Part shown: positions 36,281 to 45,223 of the stretch, piece after piece
Position numbering within the stretch: position 1 is the stretch's first letter
How the letters are laid out: each line of letters starts with the position of its first letter
Assembly (NCBI RefSeq): GCF_016595525.1
Contig: NZ_JAENII010000007.1
Coordinates: 1 to 64,000, forward strand
Direction of reading: 5' to 3'
DNA from: Haloferula rosea
GTDB lineage: Bacteria; Verrucomicrobiota; Verrucomicrobiia; Verrucomicrobiales; Akkermansiaceae
Length of the DNA stretch: 64,000 bases
The notes under the pieces: generated by a model
What the model was told of the DNA's origin: nothing
Databases searched by the model: none
Seen by the model: the letters and a program-made list of their open reading frames with translations, nothing else
Translations under genes and position numbers: made by a program

Positions 36281-38020
36281 ATGACGCTTCAGCAGGAAAT
36301 CGAGGTCGCCCTGTCAGCTGCCTTCGAGAAGGTGGTCGGCGAAAAAGTGAGCACACCGGTCGTTGCCTCGGCGGATCTCCGTTTCGGGGACTACCAGAGC
36401 AATGCCGCCATGGCACAGGCCAAACAGCGCCGCACGAACCCACGGGCCCTTGCCCAGCAAGTGGTCGATGCGATTGAGCTTGGCGGCATCGCCACCACGG
36501 ACATCGCAGGTCCGGGATTCATCAATTTCAAGGTCACCCCGGAGGCCTTCGCCAAGCGTGCCCGTCGACAACTCGACGACCCTCGACTGGGAGTTCCGAG
36601 CCTGGGGGATGGCCGCCGAATCGTCGTCGACTTCTCCGCTCCCAATGTCGCGAAGCCCATGCATGTCGGCCACATCCGCTCGACCATTCTGGGTGATTCC
36701 CTTGCGAGGATTGCCGAGTTTCTCGGCTTCGAAGTAATCCGTGACAACCACATCGGCGACTGGGGCACCCAATTCGGGATGATCCTCCACGGATGGAAGA
36801 CCCGCCTCAACCACGAGGCGCTCGAAACGGATCCGATCGTCGAATTGGTGCGCGTCTATCGGGAGGTCAATGCCGCGACCAAGGATGACCCAGCGACGCT
36901 CGATGTCTGCAAAGCCGAATTGGTCAAACTTCAGGCAGGTGACGAAGAGAATCTCGCGATCTGGCAACAGTGCATCGACCTCTCAAAACTCGGACTGCAG
37001 CGAATCTATGACCGACTGGATGTGAAGTTCGACTACTGGTTGGGAGAAAGCTTCTACAACGAACGCCTGCCCGGTCTGGTCGACGAGTTCCTCGAGAAGG
37101 AGCTGGCCCGTGTCAGCGATGGTGCTGTCTGCATCTTCTCATCCGGCGAACTTCAGGACGAACAGGATCCTTTCAGAATCCATAAGGAGGACGGATGGCA
37201 GGACAATCCGGCCATCATCCGGAAGGCGGATGGCGGGTTCCTTTACGCGACGACCGACCTTGCGACCGTCGAATACCGCATCGACGAATGGAAGGCCGAC
37301 GAAGTCTGGTATGTCGTGGGCACTCCCCAGCAACTTCATTTCCGCCAGCTGTTCGATGCATGTGCGCGCTGGGGGAAGGATGGTGAATTCCATCACATCG
37401 CCTTCGGTTCCATTCTCGGCGAAGACCGCAAGTTGATGAAAACACGGTCGGGCGACAACGTGCAACTGGTCGACGTGCTTGAGGAAGCCGTCGACCGGTC
37501 GGCCAAGGTCATTGCAGAGAAGAATCCGAATCTGACGGAGGAGGAGATCCGGGAGATTGCTGAAGTCGTCGGGATCGGAGCAGTGAAGTTTGCGGAGCTT
37601 TCGCAGAACCGTCTCACGGACTACGTGTTCTCATGGGATCGAATGCTGGCGCTGCAGGGCGACACCGCACCGTATCTGCAATACAGCGACGTGCGCATCC
37701 GCTCGATCTTCCGCAAGCTCGACGGCGATTTCCAACCTGCGGAGCTCCAGCTCGGTGAAGATGCCGAGATCCACCTCGCACGGATGCTGATCCGCTACGG
37801 GGAAGTCCTCCCGACAATCCTCGACGATCATCGTCCCAACCTGCTCGCCAATTACCTCCTCGAACTGGCCCGGAGTTTCCACTCCTTCTTCGAAGCATGC
37901 CCGGTCCTCAAGGCCGAGGAAGATATCCGCAGCAGCCGATTGACACTCTGCGCACTGACTTCGAAGGTGCTTCGCCACGGTCTTGGACTACTGGGAATCC
38001 AGTGCCCGGACCGAATGTAA
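36281..38020 (+). CDS. argS: Arginyl-tRNA synthetase
   Basis: Class I aminoacyl-tRNA synthetase of 579 residues attaching arginine to its tRNA. The HIGH-type motif is HVGH (residues 128-131, in PNVAKPMHVGHIRSTILGD). The KMSKS counterpart is the degenerate ArgRS form in RKLMKTRSG (about 383-391). The N-terminal Add-1 domain and the C-terminal anticodon-binding domain (AELSQNRLTDYVFSWDRML; SFHSFFEACPVL) are complete. The end 'GIQCPDRM' matches the family end. It sits in the operon ptsN-like/argS/pyrophosphatase, and the following enzyme would remove the pyrophosphate made in charging. Confidence 0.96.
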   Translation: MTLQQEIEVALSAAFEKVVGEKVSTPVVASADLRFGDYQSNAAMAQAKQRRTNPRALAQQVVDAIELGGIATTDIAGPGFINFKVTPEAFAKRARRQLDDPRLGVPSLGDGRRIVVDFSAPNVAKPMHVGHIRSTILGDSLARIAEFLGFEVIRDNHIGDWGTQFGMILHGWKTRLNHEALETDPIVELVRVYREVNAATKDDPATLDVCKAELVKLQAGDEENLAIWQQCIDLSKLGLQRIYDRLDVKFDYWLGESFYNERLPGLVDEFLEKELARVSDGAVCIFSSGELQDEQDPFRIHKEDGWQDNPAIIRKADGGFLYATTDLATVEYRIDEWKADEVWYVVGTPQQLHFRQLFDACARWGKDGEFHHIAFGSILGEDRKLMKTRSGDNVQLVDVLEEAVDRSAKVIAEKNPNLTEEEIREIAEVVGIGAVKFAELSQNRLTDYVFSWDRMLALQGDTAPYLQYSDVRIRSIFRKLDGDFQPAELQLGEDAEIHLARMLIRYGEVLPTILDDHRPNLLANYLLELARSFHSFFEACPVLKAEEDIRSSRLTLCALTSKVLRHGLGLLGIQCPDRM

Positions 38021-38041
38021 CCCATCGACTGATTCACCCCC

Positions 38042-39727
38042 ATGCCCGCCCCAAGACTGCCGTTCTATGTGATCGGTCACCTGAATCCGGATACCGACGC
38101 CATCTGCTCGGCGATCGGACACGCGGCCTTGCTTCGTGAAACCGGAGAGCCCGATGCAACGGCAGCCCGCTGCGGTCAGGTACCGCCGCGTACTGCCTGG
38201 GTCCTGGAGAAGGCAGGCATTCCTCAACCGGAGCTGGTCGAGGACGTCCGAGCTACCGCAGGCATGATTTGCCGTCGCAATGTCGTGTGGGCCAAGGCGG
38301 GGGACACGTTCCTCGCCGCCTACCGGAGCATGCTCGCCAACGGGGTTCGATGCGTCCCTGTCGTGGATGGGAACAACCGCCCGACGGGAATTCTACGGTA
38401 TCTCGATCTTCTTGAGCTCCTGCTCCCCGGAGACGGAAGCGACATGATGGCCCGGATGATCCAAGTGGCACTCCGAAAGGTGGCCACGACCTTGAATGCC
38501 GAGTCGGTGGGAGCCGATCTCCCTGAAGGGAGCGACGACGAGGACCTGATCGTGTTGGTGGGAGCTTCGTCCCAGGCCACCGTGAATCGCAGGCTCAAGG
38601 CGGCGACCAAGGAAGGAACGATCGGCCGTTATCTGGTGATGTGTGGGGATCGTCCCGTCGTTCAACACTATGCGATCGAACATGGAGCGCGTGCCTTGTT
38701 GGTCACCGGGGACAATGGAGTGGAACCCCAACTGCGTGAGATGGCCAAGCAGAAGGGAGTCATCATTCTCCTGTGCTCCCAGGATACCGCAAGCGCCACG
38801 ACCTTGATCCGTTGCTCCAGAACGGTCGGGCAGGTGATGGAGCGTCAGTTTCAGACAGTCACCACCGGGGAGCCCGTGGTCCGTCTCCGCAAATCCTTGG
38901 CCAGCCTCGATCAGGATCTTTTTCCTGTGGTCGATCGGGTCAGTGGCGAAATGGAAGGGGTTCTTTCGAAATCGGACCTGGTTGATCCTCCCCGCACGCG
39001 TGTCGCCCTCGTGGACCACAACGAGTATGCTCAGGCAGTCCGGGGAGTGGAAGACGCCCATGTCGTTGAAGTCATCGATCACCACCGTTTGGCCGGTGAC
39101 CTGATTTCCCGTGAACCGATCCGCTACCTCAATGAACCGGTCGGATCCACATCGACCCTTGTCGGGCGGAAGTTCCTCCACCGCGACCTTGAACCCGAGC
39201 CCGGGGTGGCCATGTGCCTGTGTGCCGGGATCATCTCCGACACGCTTTGCCTGACCTCCCCGACCACGACCGATCTCGACCGCCGGATGCTCGAGTGGTT
39301 GAGTGGCATCGCCGGCGTGAAGCCTGAAGAGTTCAAGAGTGAGTTCTTCGCCGTCGGTTCGCTATTGGCATCCGGTTCGGTCGACGAGGTCTTGAATGCC
39401 GACCGCAAGGAGTTCCTAGATGAAGGGGTGCGGATCACCATCGCACAAATCGAGGAACTTGGATTGGAAGCCTTCGACGACCGCCGGAAGGTCTTGGAGG
39501 AGGGTCTGGCGAAACTCGCTGCCGACGAACGATTTGATATCGCCGTGCTGGCAGTGACCGACATTGCAAAGCACCACAGCCTGGTCCTCGCCGCGGGCGA
39601 TGAGCGCCTGGTAAGGGCGATTCCCTTCGAGGCGATCGATGACACACTGTTCAGTGCTCACGGTGTCGTGAGCCGTAAGAAACAGATTTTCCCCGCTGTC
39701 TGTCAGGCAGTTAGGACGACCCGATAG
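38042..39727 (+). CDS. CBS-DRTGG manganese-dependent inorganic pyrophosphatase (family II)
   Basis: Cytosolic pyrophosphatase of 561 residues. The DHH-type metal sites are visible: GHLNPDTDAICSAIG (residues 12-26; His13, Asp17, Asp19), DHNE near 325 and IDHH near 345, and the substrate-binding C-terminal motif SRKKQIFP near 543. Between the first site and DHNE lie a split CBS pair (TFLAAYRSMLANGVRCVPVVDG; VVRLRKSLASLDQDLFPVVD) and a DRTGG domain. Enzymes with this insert are known to be controlled by adenine nucleotides. It is 21 bases after argS, so it is likely cotranscribed. No family I pyrophosphatase appears in the window. Confidence 0.93.
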   Translation: MPAPRLPFYVIGHLNPDTDAICSAIGHAALLRETGEPDATAARCGQVPPRTAWVLEKAGIPQPELVEDVRATAGMICRRNVVWAKAGDTFLAAYRSMLANGVRCVPVVDGNNRPTGILRYLDLLELLLPGDGSDMMARMIQVALRKVATTLNAESVGADLPEGSDDEDLIVLVGASSQATVNRRLKAATKEGTIGRYLVMCGDRPVVQHYAIEHGARALLVTGDNGVEPQLREMAKQKGVIILLCSQDTASATTLIRCSRTVGQVMERQFQTVTTGEPVVRLRKSLASLDQDLFPVVDRVSGEMEGVLSKSDLVDPPRTRVALVDHNEYAQAVRGVEDAHVVEVIDHHRLAGDLISREPIRYLNEPVGSTSTLVGRKFLHRDLEPEPGVAMCLCAGIISDTLCLTSPTTTDLDRRMLEWLSGIAGVKPEEFKSEFFAVGSLLASGSVDEVLNADRKEFLDEGVRITIAQIEELGLEAFDDRRKVLEEGLAKLAADERFDIAVLAVTDIAKHHSLVLAAGDERLVRAIPFEAIDDTLFSAHGVVSRKKQIFPAVCQAVRTTR

Positions 39728-39737
39728 CTCTCCACTC

Positions 39738-42461
39738 CTACTTCCGGTCCTTGGCCCGCATGTAGCGGGACCGGCGCTCGGAAGGAGTCGTCTCAGGGGC
39801 GGCCTTCGCGGGTTCCGCCTTCTGATCGCTGGCTGAGGACGGCTCAACCACGGGAACCTCGGGAACGTTCGGCTTGGGTTTCCTGGTTTTCGTGACCTTC
39901 GCACGACGCTCCGACTTGGCGAGATTCGGCAAGCTGGGCAAGGGGAGTCGCCAGCCCGTCCGTGTGACCAAGGCTTCGATCACCAAAAGACTGAGAAGGG
40001 CGACCACAAGCCACAGCCTCAAGGCCACTTCGTGATCATGAGGGGGTCGAAGCCATGCCTCTGACAAATTCAACAACTCGCGCCCGCCCGTCTGGCCAGA
40101 CAACGCACGAAGCTCAGCAAGGCGCTCCGGCTCGAAGGCCCACTCGACCGACGAACCAACCGTCAGTGGGCCGAAGGGAAGTGCATGGCGACCAAGCTGG
40201 ACGGCACCACGGATCACCGAGCCTTCCTCCATGTCACGCGACACCGCGAAGTGTCCCGGCTCGATCCGCCGCCATGGCACCTCGTAGGATCCTTCACCAA
40301 GTCCTGACTCAAGCAGGCGGATGGTCGGCGGATTGGCGCTCAACTTGTCGGCCCACAACTCAGGGTCGTAGAGCAAATCGAGATTGAGCCGGGTGCCGTC
40401 GATCTCATGGCGAAGGCCGACACCAGGCGGTAGATCCAAGCCCATCAACCAGCGCGTCATCGTCTGGACGAAGTCGGCATAGCCCGGCCACTCACGCGCC
40501 GGCTCCGAGAATTCACCACCCAGCGGAAAGCTGATGGCAGCAGTCCGGCCCAGCCCCCGCCGCGCATGGGCCACCAGAGGGGCCACGTATTCATCAGTCG
40601 TCACCAAGGAAGTGGTCGCATCCTCCCGCGCATACGAGAGATTGTAACCACCCGCCTCGGGGAGCCACTTCAGTTGCTTCGGGGACACCTCGGCCCAACG
40701 TCCGGTAGGCGCGGCGCCAACCGGCTCCTCCACGAAGGCCGAGCGAGCGATGGTCACCGTCTCCTGAGCGAAAATCTTGGGGATGTCCACGGCCCGCTCT
40801 GAGAAGAAAACCCGTCCGTTGCCCCGCTTGGCGATATCTTCCAACAACTTTGCATCGGGGTCCTTTTTGGTGCCGAGTCCGATCACTGAAACGCTCGCTC
40901 CCTCGGCCTTCATCTTCTCCAGCAAACGTTTGTAGTCGCCGGGTTCCTCCGAGTCCGCCGCATCGGAAAAGAGGATCACGTGACGAGTGCCAACATTGGC
41001 CTTCTTCAGTTCATCCCACGCGGCCTTCAGTCCTTCATACACGTAGATGCCTCCGCCCTGGGACTGGATCTTCCTCACCCGGGTCATCAGCTTCTTCTTG
41101 TTTCCGCCGATCTTCGTGAGTGGAACGATCTTGTGCGGGGCGCTGTCGACCGCGAGCACCGACACCTGGTCCATCGGACCGAGGAGGTTGATGGCCTCCG
41201 CGGCACCGGCATTCGCCAGGTCCATCTTGGTCCGTGTTTTCGCACCGGCGTTGACGGTGACTCCCATGGATCCCGAGCGGTCGAGCACCACGGCCAAGGC
41301 CACGGCGAGCTTCCGGTGCTCGGTCTTCAACTCCATGGAGATCGGCAGCAGTGGATCGATCGACGACTGGAAGTATCCACCCGATCCGAACGAATGCTTG
41401 CCGCCCACCATGAGAAAACCACCTGCTTGTTCCCTGACGAAGAAATCCAGGGCATCGAGGAAGCGCTGGGGAACCTCGTGGGCTGGCACGTTGTTGAGGA
41501 TCACGGCGCGGGCACCCGAAAGCCGTCCGGGTTCCAGTGACTGGGAGTTCATCTCCACATCGACCGTGAAATCCAATGAACGCAGTACTTCAGCAAGCGG
41601 ATCATTCTCGTAGCGGGTCACCACGAGCACCCGAGGACCACCGGTGATCTCAATCCACCTTGATGCGCGGTTGTTGCCGGGGTGGGCATCGGTCTCCGGG
41701 CTGAGTTCAGCTTCATACTCAAAGGAGCCGGTCAGCGGAATCCGGTCGGTGAACTCGGCACGTCCAACGCCATTGAGAAGTTCGACTTCGGTCTCGATCA
41801 AGGTGCTTCCACCACGTCGGATGGTGAGCGGCACCTTTCCGTCCACGGACCCACGGACGAGAACGGAGAAGAGGAAGGGCTCTCCGGCTTGGACCCGAGC
41901 CGGAAGGTCGAGCCGGGCAACCCGGTAGTCATCCAGCGTCTCGTCCCGGATCAAACGGAAGTCCAAGGGAATGCCGCGAGCTTCGAGTCGATCGGCAGCC
42001 TCCTGCAGCGGTTCGGTGGCATAGCCATCGGTGAACAGGAGCACGCGGGATGGCTGATCCTCTTCAGCGAGAGCCGCCACGTGGGACAGCGCCAGCCCCG
42101 TTCGGGTAAGTTTCCGGGATCCCGTGAAATTGGCACCATCTGCACCGTGCTCGACGATCTCCGCGGCGTAGTCGAGTAGGATCATCTTGTCCCGTCGCGA
42201 TGGTTTGGAGCGTTCAAGCAGCCGCTGCCACTCGGGGAGCCCCTGATCCACCAATTCTTCGGTGGAGTCCGAACGGTCGAGGAGGACCCACAGATCGAGC
42301 GAGTTGTCCTTCAAGACCACTCTGGGGTCGGCGAGGACGATCGTGCCGATGACGATGATCAACAACCTGAGCGGCGAAAACAGCCGCAGCGACCGCCACA
42401 ACCAACCGATCAAAAGGGCGGCGGGCAGGACGAGAAACCACTCAGGCGAACTGAAACTCAT
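39738..42461 (-). CDS. Double VWA and glutamine-amidotransferase-like membrane protein
   Basis: Large membrane protein of 907 residues, last gene of the MoxR operon. Two helices at 8-45 lead to a degenerate first VWA-like domain (LLDRSDSTEEL, 60-70) and a beta-sandwich region. A class I glutamine-amidotransferase-like fold follows (about 276-375, PRVLVVTRYENDPLAEVL to GGFLMVGGKHSFGSGGYF) without the Cys nucleophile. A second VWA domain with the metal-site motif DRSGSM (394-399) and ILFSDAADSEEPGDY comes next. A C-terminal helix (about 838-858) and a basic Lys/Pro/Ala tail end the protein. VWA proteins typically pair with MoxR ATPases, which remodel them. Ligand unknown. Confidence 0.88.
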   Translation of the reverse strand: MSFSSPEWFLVLPAALLIGWLWRSLRLFSPLRLLIIVIGTIVLADPRVVLKDNSLDLWVLLDRSDSTEELVDQGLPEWQRLLERSKPSRRDKMILLDYAAEIVEHGADGANFTGSRKLTRTGLALSHVAALAEEDQPSRVLLFTDGYATEPLQEAADRLEARGIPLDFRLIRDETLDDYRVARLDLPARVQAGEPFLFSVLVRGSVDGKVPLTIRRGGSTLIETEVELLNGVGRAEFTDRIPLTGSFEYEAELSPETDAHPGNNRASRWIEITGGPRVLVVTRYENDPLAEVLRSLDFTVDVEMNSQSLEPGRLSGARAVILNNVPAHEVPQRFLDALDFFVREQAGGFLMVGGKHSFGSGGYFQSSIDPLLPISMELKTEHRKLAVALAVVLDRSGSMGVTVNAGAKTRTKMDLANAGAAEAINLLGPMDQVSVLAVDSAPHKIVPLTKIGGNKKKLMTRVRKIQSQGGGIYVYEGLKAAWDELKKANVGTRHVILFSDAADSEEPGDYKRLLEKMKAEGASVSVIGLGTKKDPDAKLLEDIAKRGNGRVFFSERAVDIPKIFAQETVTIARSAFVEEPVGAAPTGRWAEVSPKQLKWLPEAGGYNLSYAREDATTSLVTTDEYVAPLVAHARRGLGRTAAISFPLGGEFSEPAREWPGYADFVQTMTRWLMGLDLPPGVGLRHEIDGTRLNLDLLYDPELWADKLSANPPTIRLLESGLGEGSYEVPWRRIEPGHFAVSRDMEEGSVIRGAVQLGRHALPFGPLTVGSSVEWAFEPERLAELRALSGQTGGRELLNLSEAWLRPPHDHEVALRLWLVVALLSLLVIEALVTRTGWRLPLPSLPNLAKSERRAKVTKTRKPKPNVPEVPVVEPSSASDQKAEPAKAAPETTPSERRSRYMRAKDRK

Positions 42462-42473
42462 GAAATCGTGGGG

Positions 42474-44324
42474 TTAGGCGCGGGATTTGGCAGGGGATGA
42501 CGACCCGTCCGCAACATCCGAAACAGCGGGGCCCGACTTGGAAAAGTGCCATGAAATGATCAGCGCGACCAGCAGCAACAACACCCAGGCACGCCACCAG
42601 TGGTCTTCCTGGGTATGACGTTGAATGGCTTCCGACCGAGCGTCGCTGAGCGTGTTGGCCGGAGCGCACTGGCTGAAGTCGGCCTCACGGGTATCGGCGA
42701 AATACAAGGCTGCTTCGAGCAGGGGCTGATCGCCCTGATCGACACGGAGAAAGCCCGGGGTTCCAGGTGCGGAGAATTTCACCAGGCTCGAAGCTGGAAC
42801 GCTTCGACTCGAGATTGCCTCACCGGTAATGGAGTCGTGGGTCACCCTCAAAGCCGGAACCGATCCATCACCTTGGAGGGTCTCGGCAGCCAATTCGATG
42901 GGCTGACCCGTCTCAAGGTTGTCGCGCACTTCGGCAACCTTGGATTGACGGATCTCCTCGATGAATCGATGAAGACAGACGATGAACGCGGGTTGCTGAT
43001 CGGCGTTCGACAAACGGAGGTCGAAGTTGAAGCACAACTGAGTGCCCTCAAGGCGGCCGTTCTCATCCTTGATCTCCCTCAGGAAAATCAGTGGTCGCTC
43101 GCCCTGCCAAAGCAAGACGTCGTCCGTCGGGCTGCGCTCGAGCTGGATCGATTCACGCACCAGGAGAGACTGCCAGTTCAGCCCGTCGACCAGCGGATGC
43201 GGTTCGGCCACAATACCTCCCTTGAGGTACGCTCCAGCACGCGTCCCATCATTGACGAAGACCGCGGCGTCTCCACGAGGAAGCACCGGGTCGAGAGGGT
43301 CATAGGAGACCAGTGAAAAGTCGGCTACCGAACTGTCGTTGACCGATTCAATCGCTTCAAGCGATCGGATCATGCGTGCAGCCAATTTCGAGAATTCGGG
43401 GGATGTCGCCGAATACAGGGCGATGGTCTTCGGCTTCGGCCGAACCATTGGCACCGTGTCGTCCAGAGTGAACCGGTCTTCGGAGAGCACGAAGTTCGCG
43501 CGTTCCTTCCCGGCAGGCAGGGCACCCTGCAACGAAACCAAGCCACCTGGTTGAAGGTCAAAGGACTTGGGTTCGGACGCGGTTCCATCAGGAAAACGTA
43601 GTTGCCAGGTCCGAGAGGTCGGCTCCGGTCCGTAGTTCCTGACGACTGCATTCCAGACATCGGCACCTTCCTTTCGACTGAATCGCACCCCCGTCACCCC
43701 CACGTTGTCCACCTTCTCGCCCACGGACAACAAACGGGTGTCGTAGGGCGGGGTGTCGACGGGCGTATCCGTCGCGTAGATCAAAATGCCCTCTTTCCCA
43801 ACCAGAGATCGGGCAATGCGAAGGGCCGGAGACGGGTCGATCAGCCCGGACTGAGGTTGCCACGTCTGCATCACCGCCATCGCGTTCTCGATCGAAGCCC
43901 CGGAATACAGCCGCTCCTTTGACGGGTTGCTGTCGAGGATTGTGAGTTCGAGGTGAGTCGCCGGCCCCTTCAGGTCGGGAAGAGCCTCGGTGAGCGACTC
44001 GATCAAGTCCTCCTTGAAGACCGACATCGATGCGGACGAATCCAGAACGATACCAATCCGCTGCGTACTACGGGCTTTCTGGTAGCGAGGCTCAGCGAGA
44101 ATCCAGGCGAGGAGCAGGACACCCAACAACTGCATCCAGAGCGGGACCGAATTCATCAGTCGGTCGAATCGACGACCGCTGGCGGATTCACGCTGGGTTT
44201 TCTCCAAGAGGAAAAGGGTGCTGACGGGCAGCACGACCGCCTGCCGCTGCAGAAAGTGGATCGCCAACACGGCAGGAATGCCGAGAAGGGCCCAGAGACC
44301 GGCGGGGTTGGCGAGTGTGATCAT
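42474..44324 (-). CDS. BatA-like VWA membrane protein
   Basis: Membrane protein of 616 residues with the BatA-type N-terminus: a helix (about 8-24), a short linker with FLQRQ, and a second helix (61-78) ending AEPRYQ. A VWA domain with the DxSxS metal site LDSSASM (94-100) follows. Then come beta-sandwich and helical segments, a helix near the C-terminus (VLLLLVALIISWHF) and a short tail. Family knowledge: BatA-like proteins work with a MoxR ATPase and a DUF58 protein, and all are present here. It lies 12 bases before the 39738-42461 gene and 17 after DUF58. Confidence 0.87.
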   Translation of the reverse strand: MITLANPAGLWALLGIPAVLAIHFLQRQAVVLPVSTLFLLEKTQRESASGRRFDRLMNSVPLWMQLLGVLLLAWILAEPRYQKARSTQRIGIVLDSSASMSVFKEDLIESLTEALPDLKGPATHLELTILDSNPSKERLYSGASIENAMAVMQTWQPQSGLIDPSPALRIARSLVGKEGILIYATDTPVDTPPYDTRLLSVGEKVDNVGVTGVRFSRKEGADVWNAVVRNYGPEPTSRTWQLRFPDGTASEPKSFDLQPGGLVSLQGALPAGKERANFVLSEDRFTLDDTVPMVRPKPKTIALYSATSPEFSKLAARMIRSLEAIESVNDSSVADFSLVSYDPLDPVLPRGDAAVFVNDGTRAGAYLKGGIVAEPHPLVDGLNWQSLLVRESIQLERSPTDDVLLWQGERPLIFLREIKDENGRLEGTQLCFNFDLRLSNADQQPAFIVCLHRFIEEIRQSKVAEVRDNLETGQPIELAAETLQGDGSVPALRVTHDSITGEAISSRSVPASSLVKFSAPGTPGFLRVDQGDQPLLEAALYFADTREADFSQCAPANTLSDARSEAIQRHTQEDHWWRAWVLLLLVALIISWHFSKSGPAVSDVADGSSSPAKSRA

Positions 44325-44341
44325 GCAGGGAAAAGGATGGG

Positions 44342-45223
44342 TCAGTGGGCGATCTCCAAGGCACCCGTGGGTACCGCTTCAGTGAACAGCGCCGTCTGAA
44401 AGTCGGGCTCCGAGGCCACGCGAGCGAATGCGCTGCGATGTCGTTGTGCCGACTGCTTCCACAAGGCGAAGTGCTTGGCATACGTCGCTTTGTAGCGCTT
44501 GAGCACGGTCGGCTCGATTCGGTGGGGGTGGCGGGTATTCCTTTCGCTGTCGACGAACTCGTAGTTCCCGGACCATTCCGGGTTCGCCTCGGCATTCACA
44601 TGGGGAACCAGCAGGATGGGGGACCCTTGACGAGCCGCCAGCAAGTGGAGGATGGGTTCGGGATTGGCCTCGAAGAGAAGGTCCGAGATGAAGACCCGAA
44701 TCGCATTCTGCCGAAACGCGATGCGCGACAAATCGGGAGCCGCCCCGGCATCCTTCACTTCGAGACTCCGCGCCTCATCGAGCCACTGATGGTGGTCGAC
44801 ACCTTCGGCGGGCGTCGGACGCACGGTATCGCCGCGAACCATGTGAACTGATGTGGCGGCTCCGGATCGCCGTGCGGACTCGACGGCGAAGTAGAACAAC
44901 TCGGCGACCCTGGTCGCCTTGGCCGGGTCGAAGAACATGGACTCCGACGCATCCAACACCACATCCACGATCGGGCGGACCTCTTCGCGATAGAGCTTCA
45001 TGGTGTAGTTGCCGGTCCGGGCGTAGGCCTGCCAGTTGATGTGGCGGGGATCATCGCCGGGCACGTAAGTCCGGTGATCCTGGAAATCCAGCGAGGAACC
45101 GACACCTGCCCCCATGAACTCCCCGGCCTGTCCTTTCCAAACCTTTGAGCGCAGCGGGAGGCGCAACCGTCCGGTGGCTGCCGAGGCGTGACCGTGGGCC
45201 CTGATCAGTTCCTCCTTGGTCAT
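44342..45223 (-). CDS. DUF58 domain-containing protein
   Basis: Cytosolic protein of 293 residues. The DUF58 signature region FQDHRTYVPGDDPRHINWQAYARTG (about 47-71; key residues D-P-R-H-I-N-W) is intact, followed by a VWA-like fold with VVLDASESMFF carrying a near-MIDAS motif. It lacks membrane helices, unlike many DUF58 proteins. Its ATG at 45223 overlaps the end of the ABC permease gene by 4 bases. An upstream frame reaching 45415 runs antiparallel to the permease and is rejected. MoxR-DUF58-VWA sets are thought to be chaperone-like assemblies; this one is joined to an ABC transporter. Confidence 0.9.
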   Translation of the reverse strand: MTKEELIRAHGHASAATGRLRLPLRSKVWKGQAGEFMGAGVGSSLDFQDHRTYVPGDDPRHINWQAYARTGNYTMKLYREEVRPIVDVVLDASESMFFDPAKATRVAELFYFAVESARRSGAATSVHMVRGDTVRPTPAEGVDHHQWLDEARSLEVKDAGAAPDLSRIAFRQNAIRVFISDLLFEANPEPILHLLAARQGSPILLVPHVNAEANPEWSGNYEFVDSERNTRHPHRIEPTVLKRYKATYAKHFALWKQSAQRHRSAFARVASEPDFQTALFTEAVPTGALEIAH

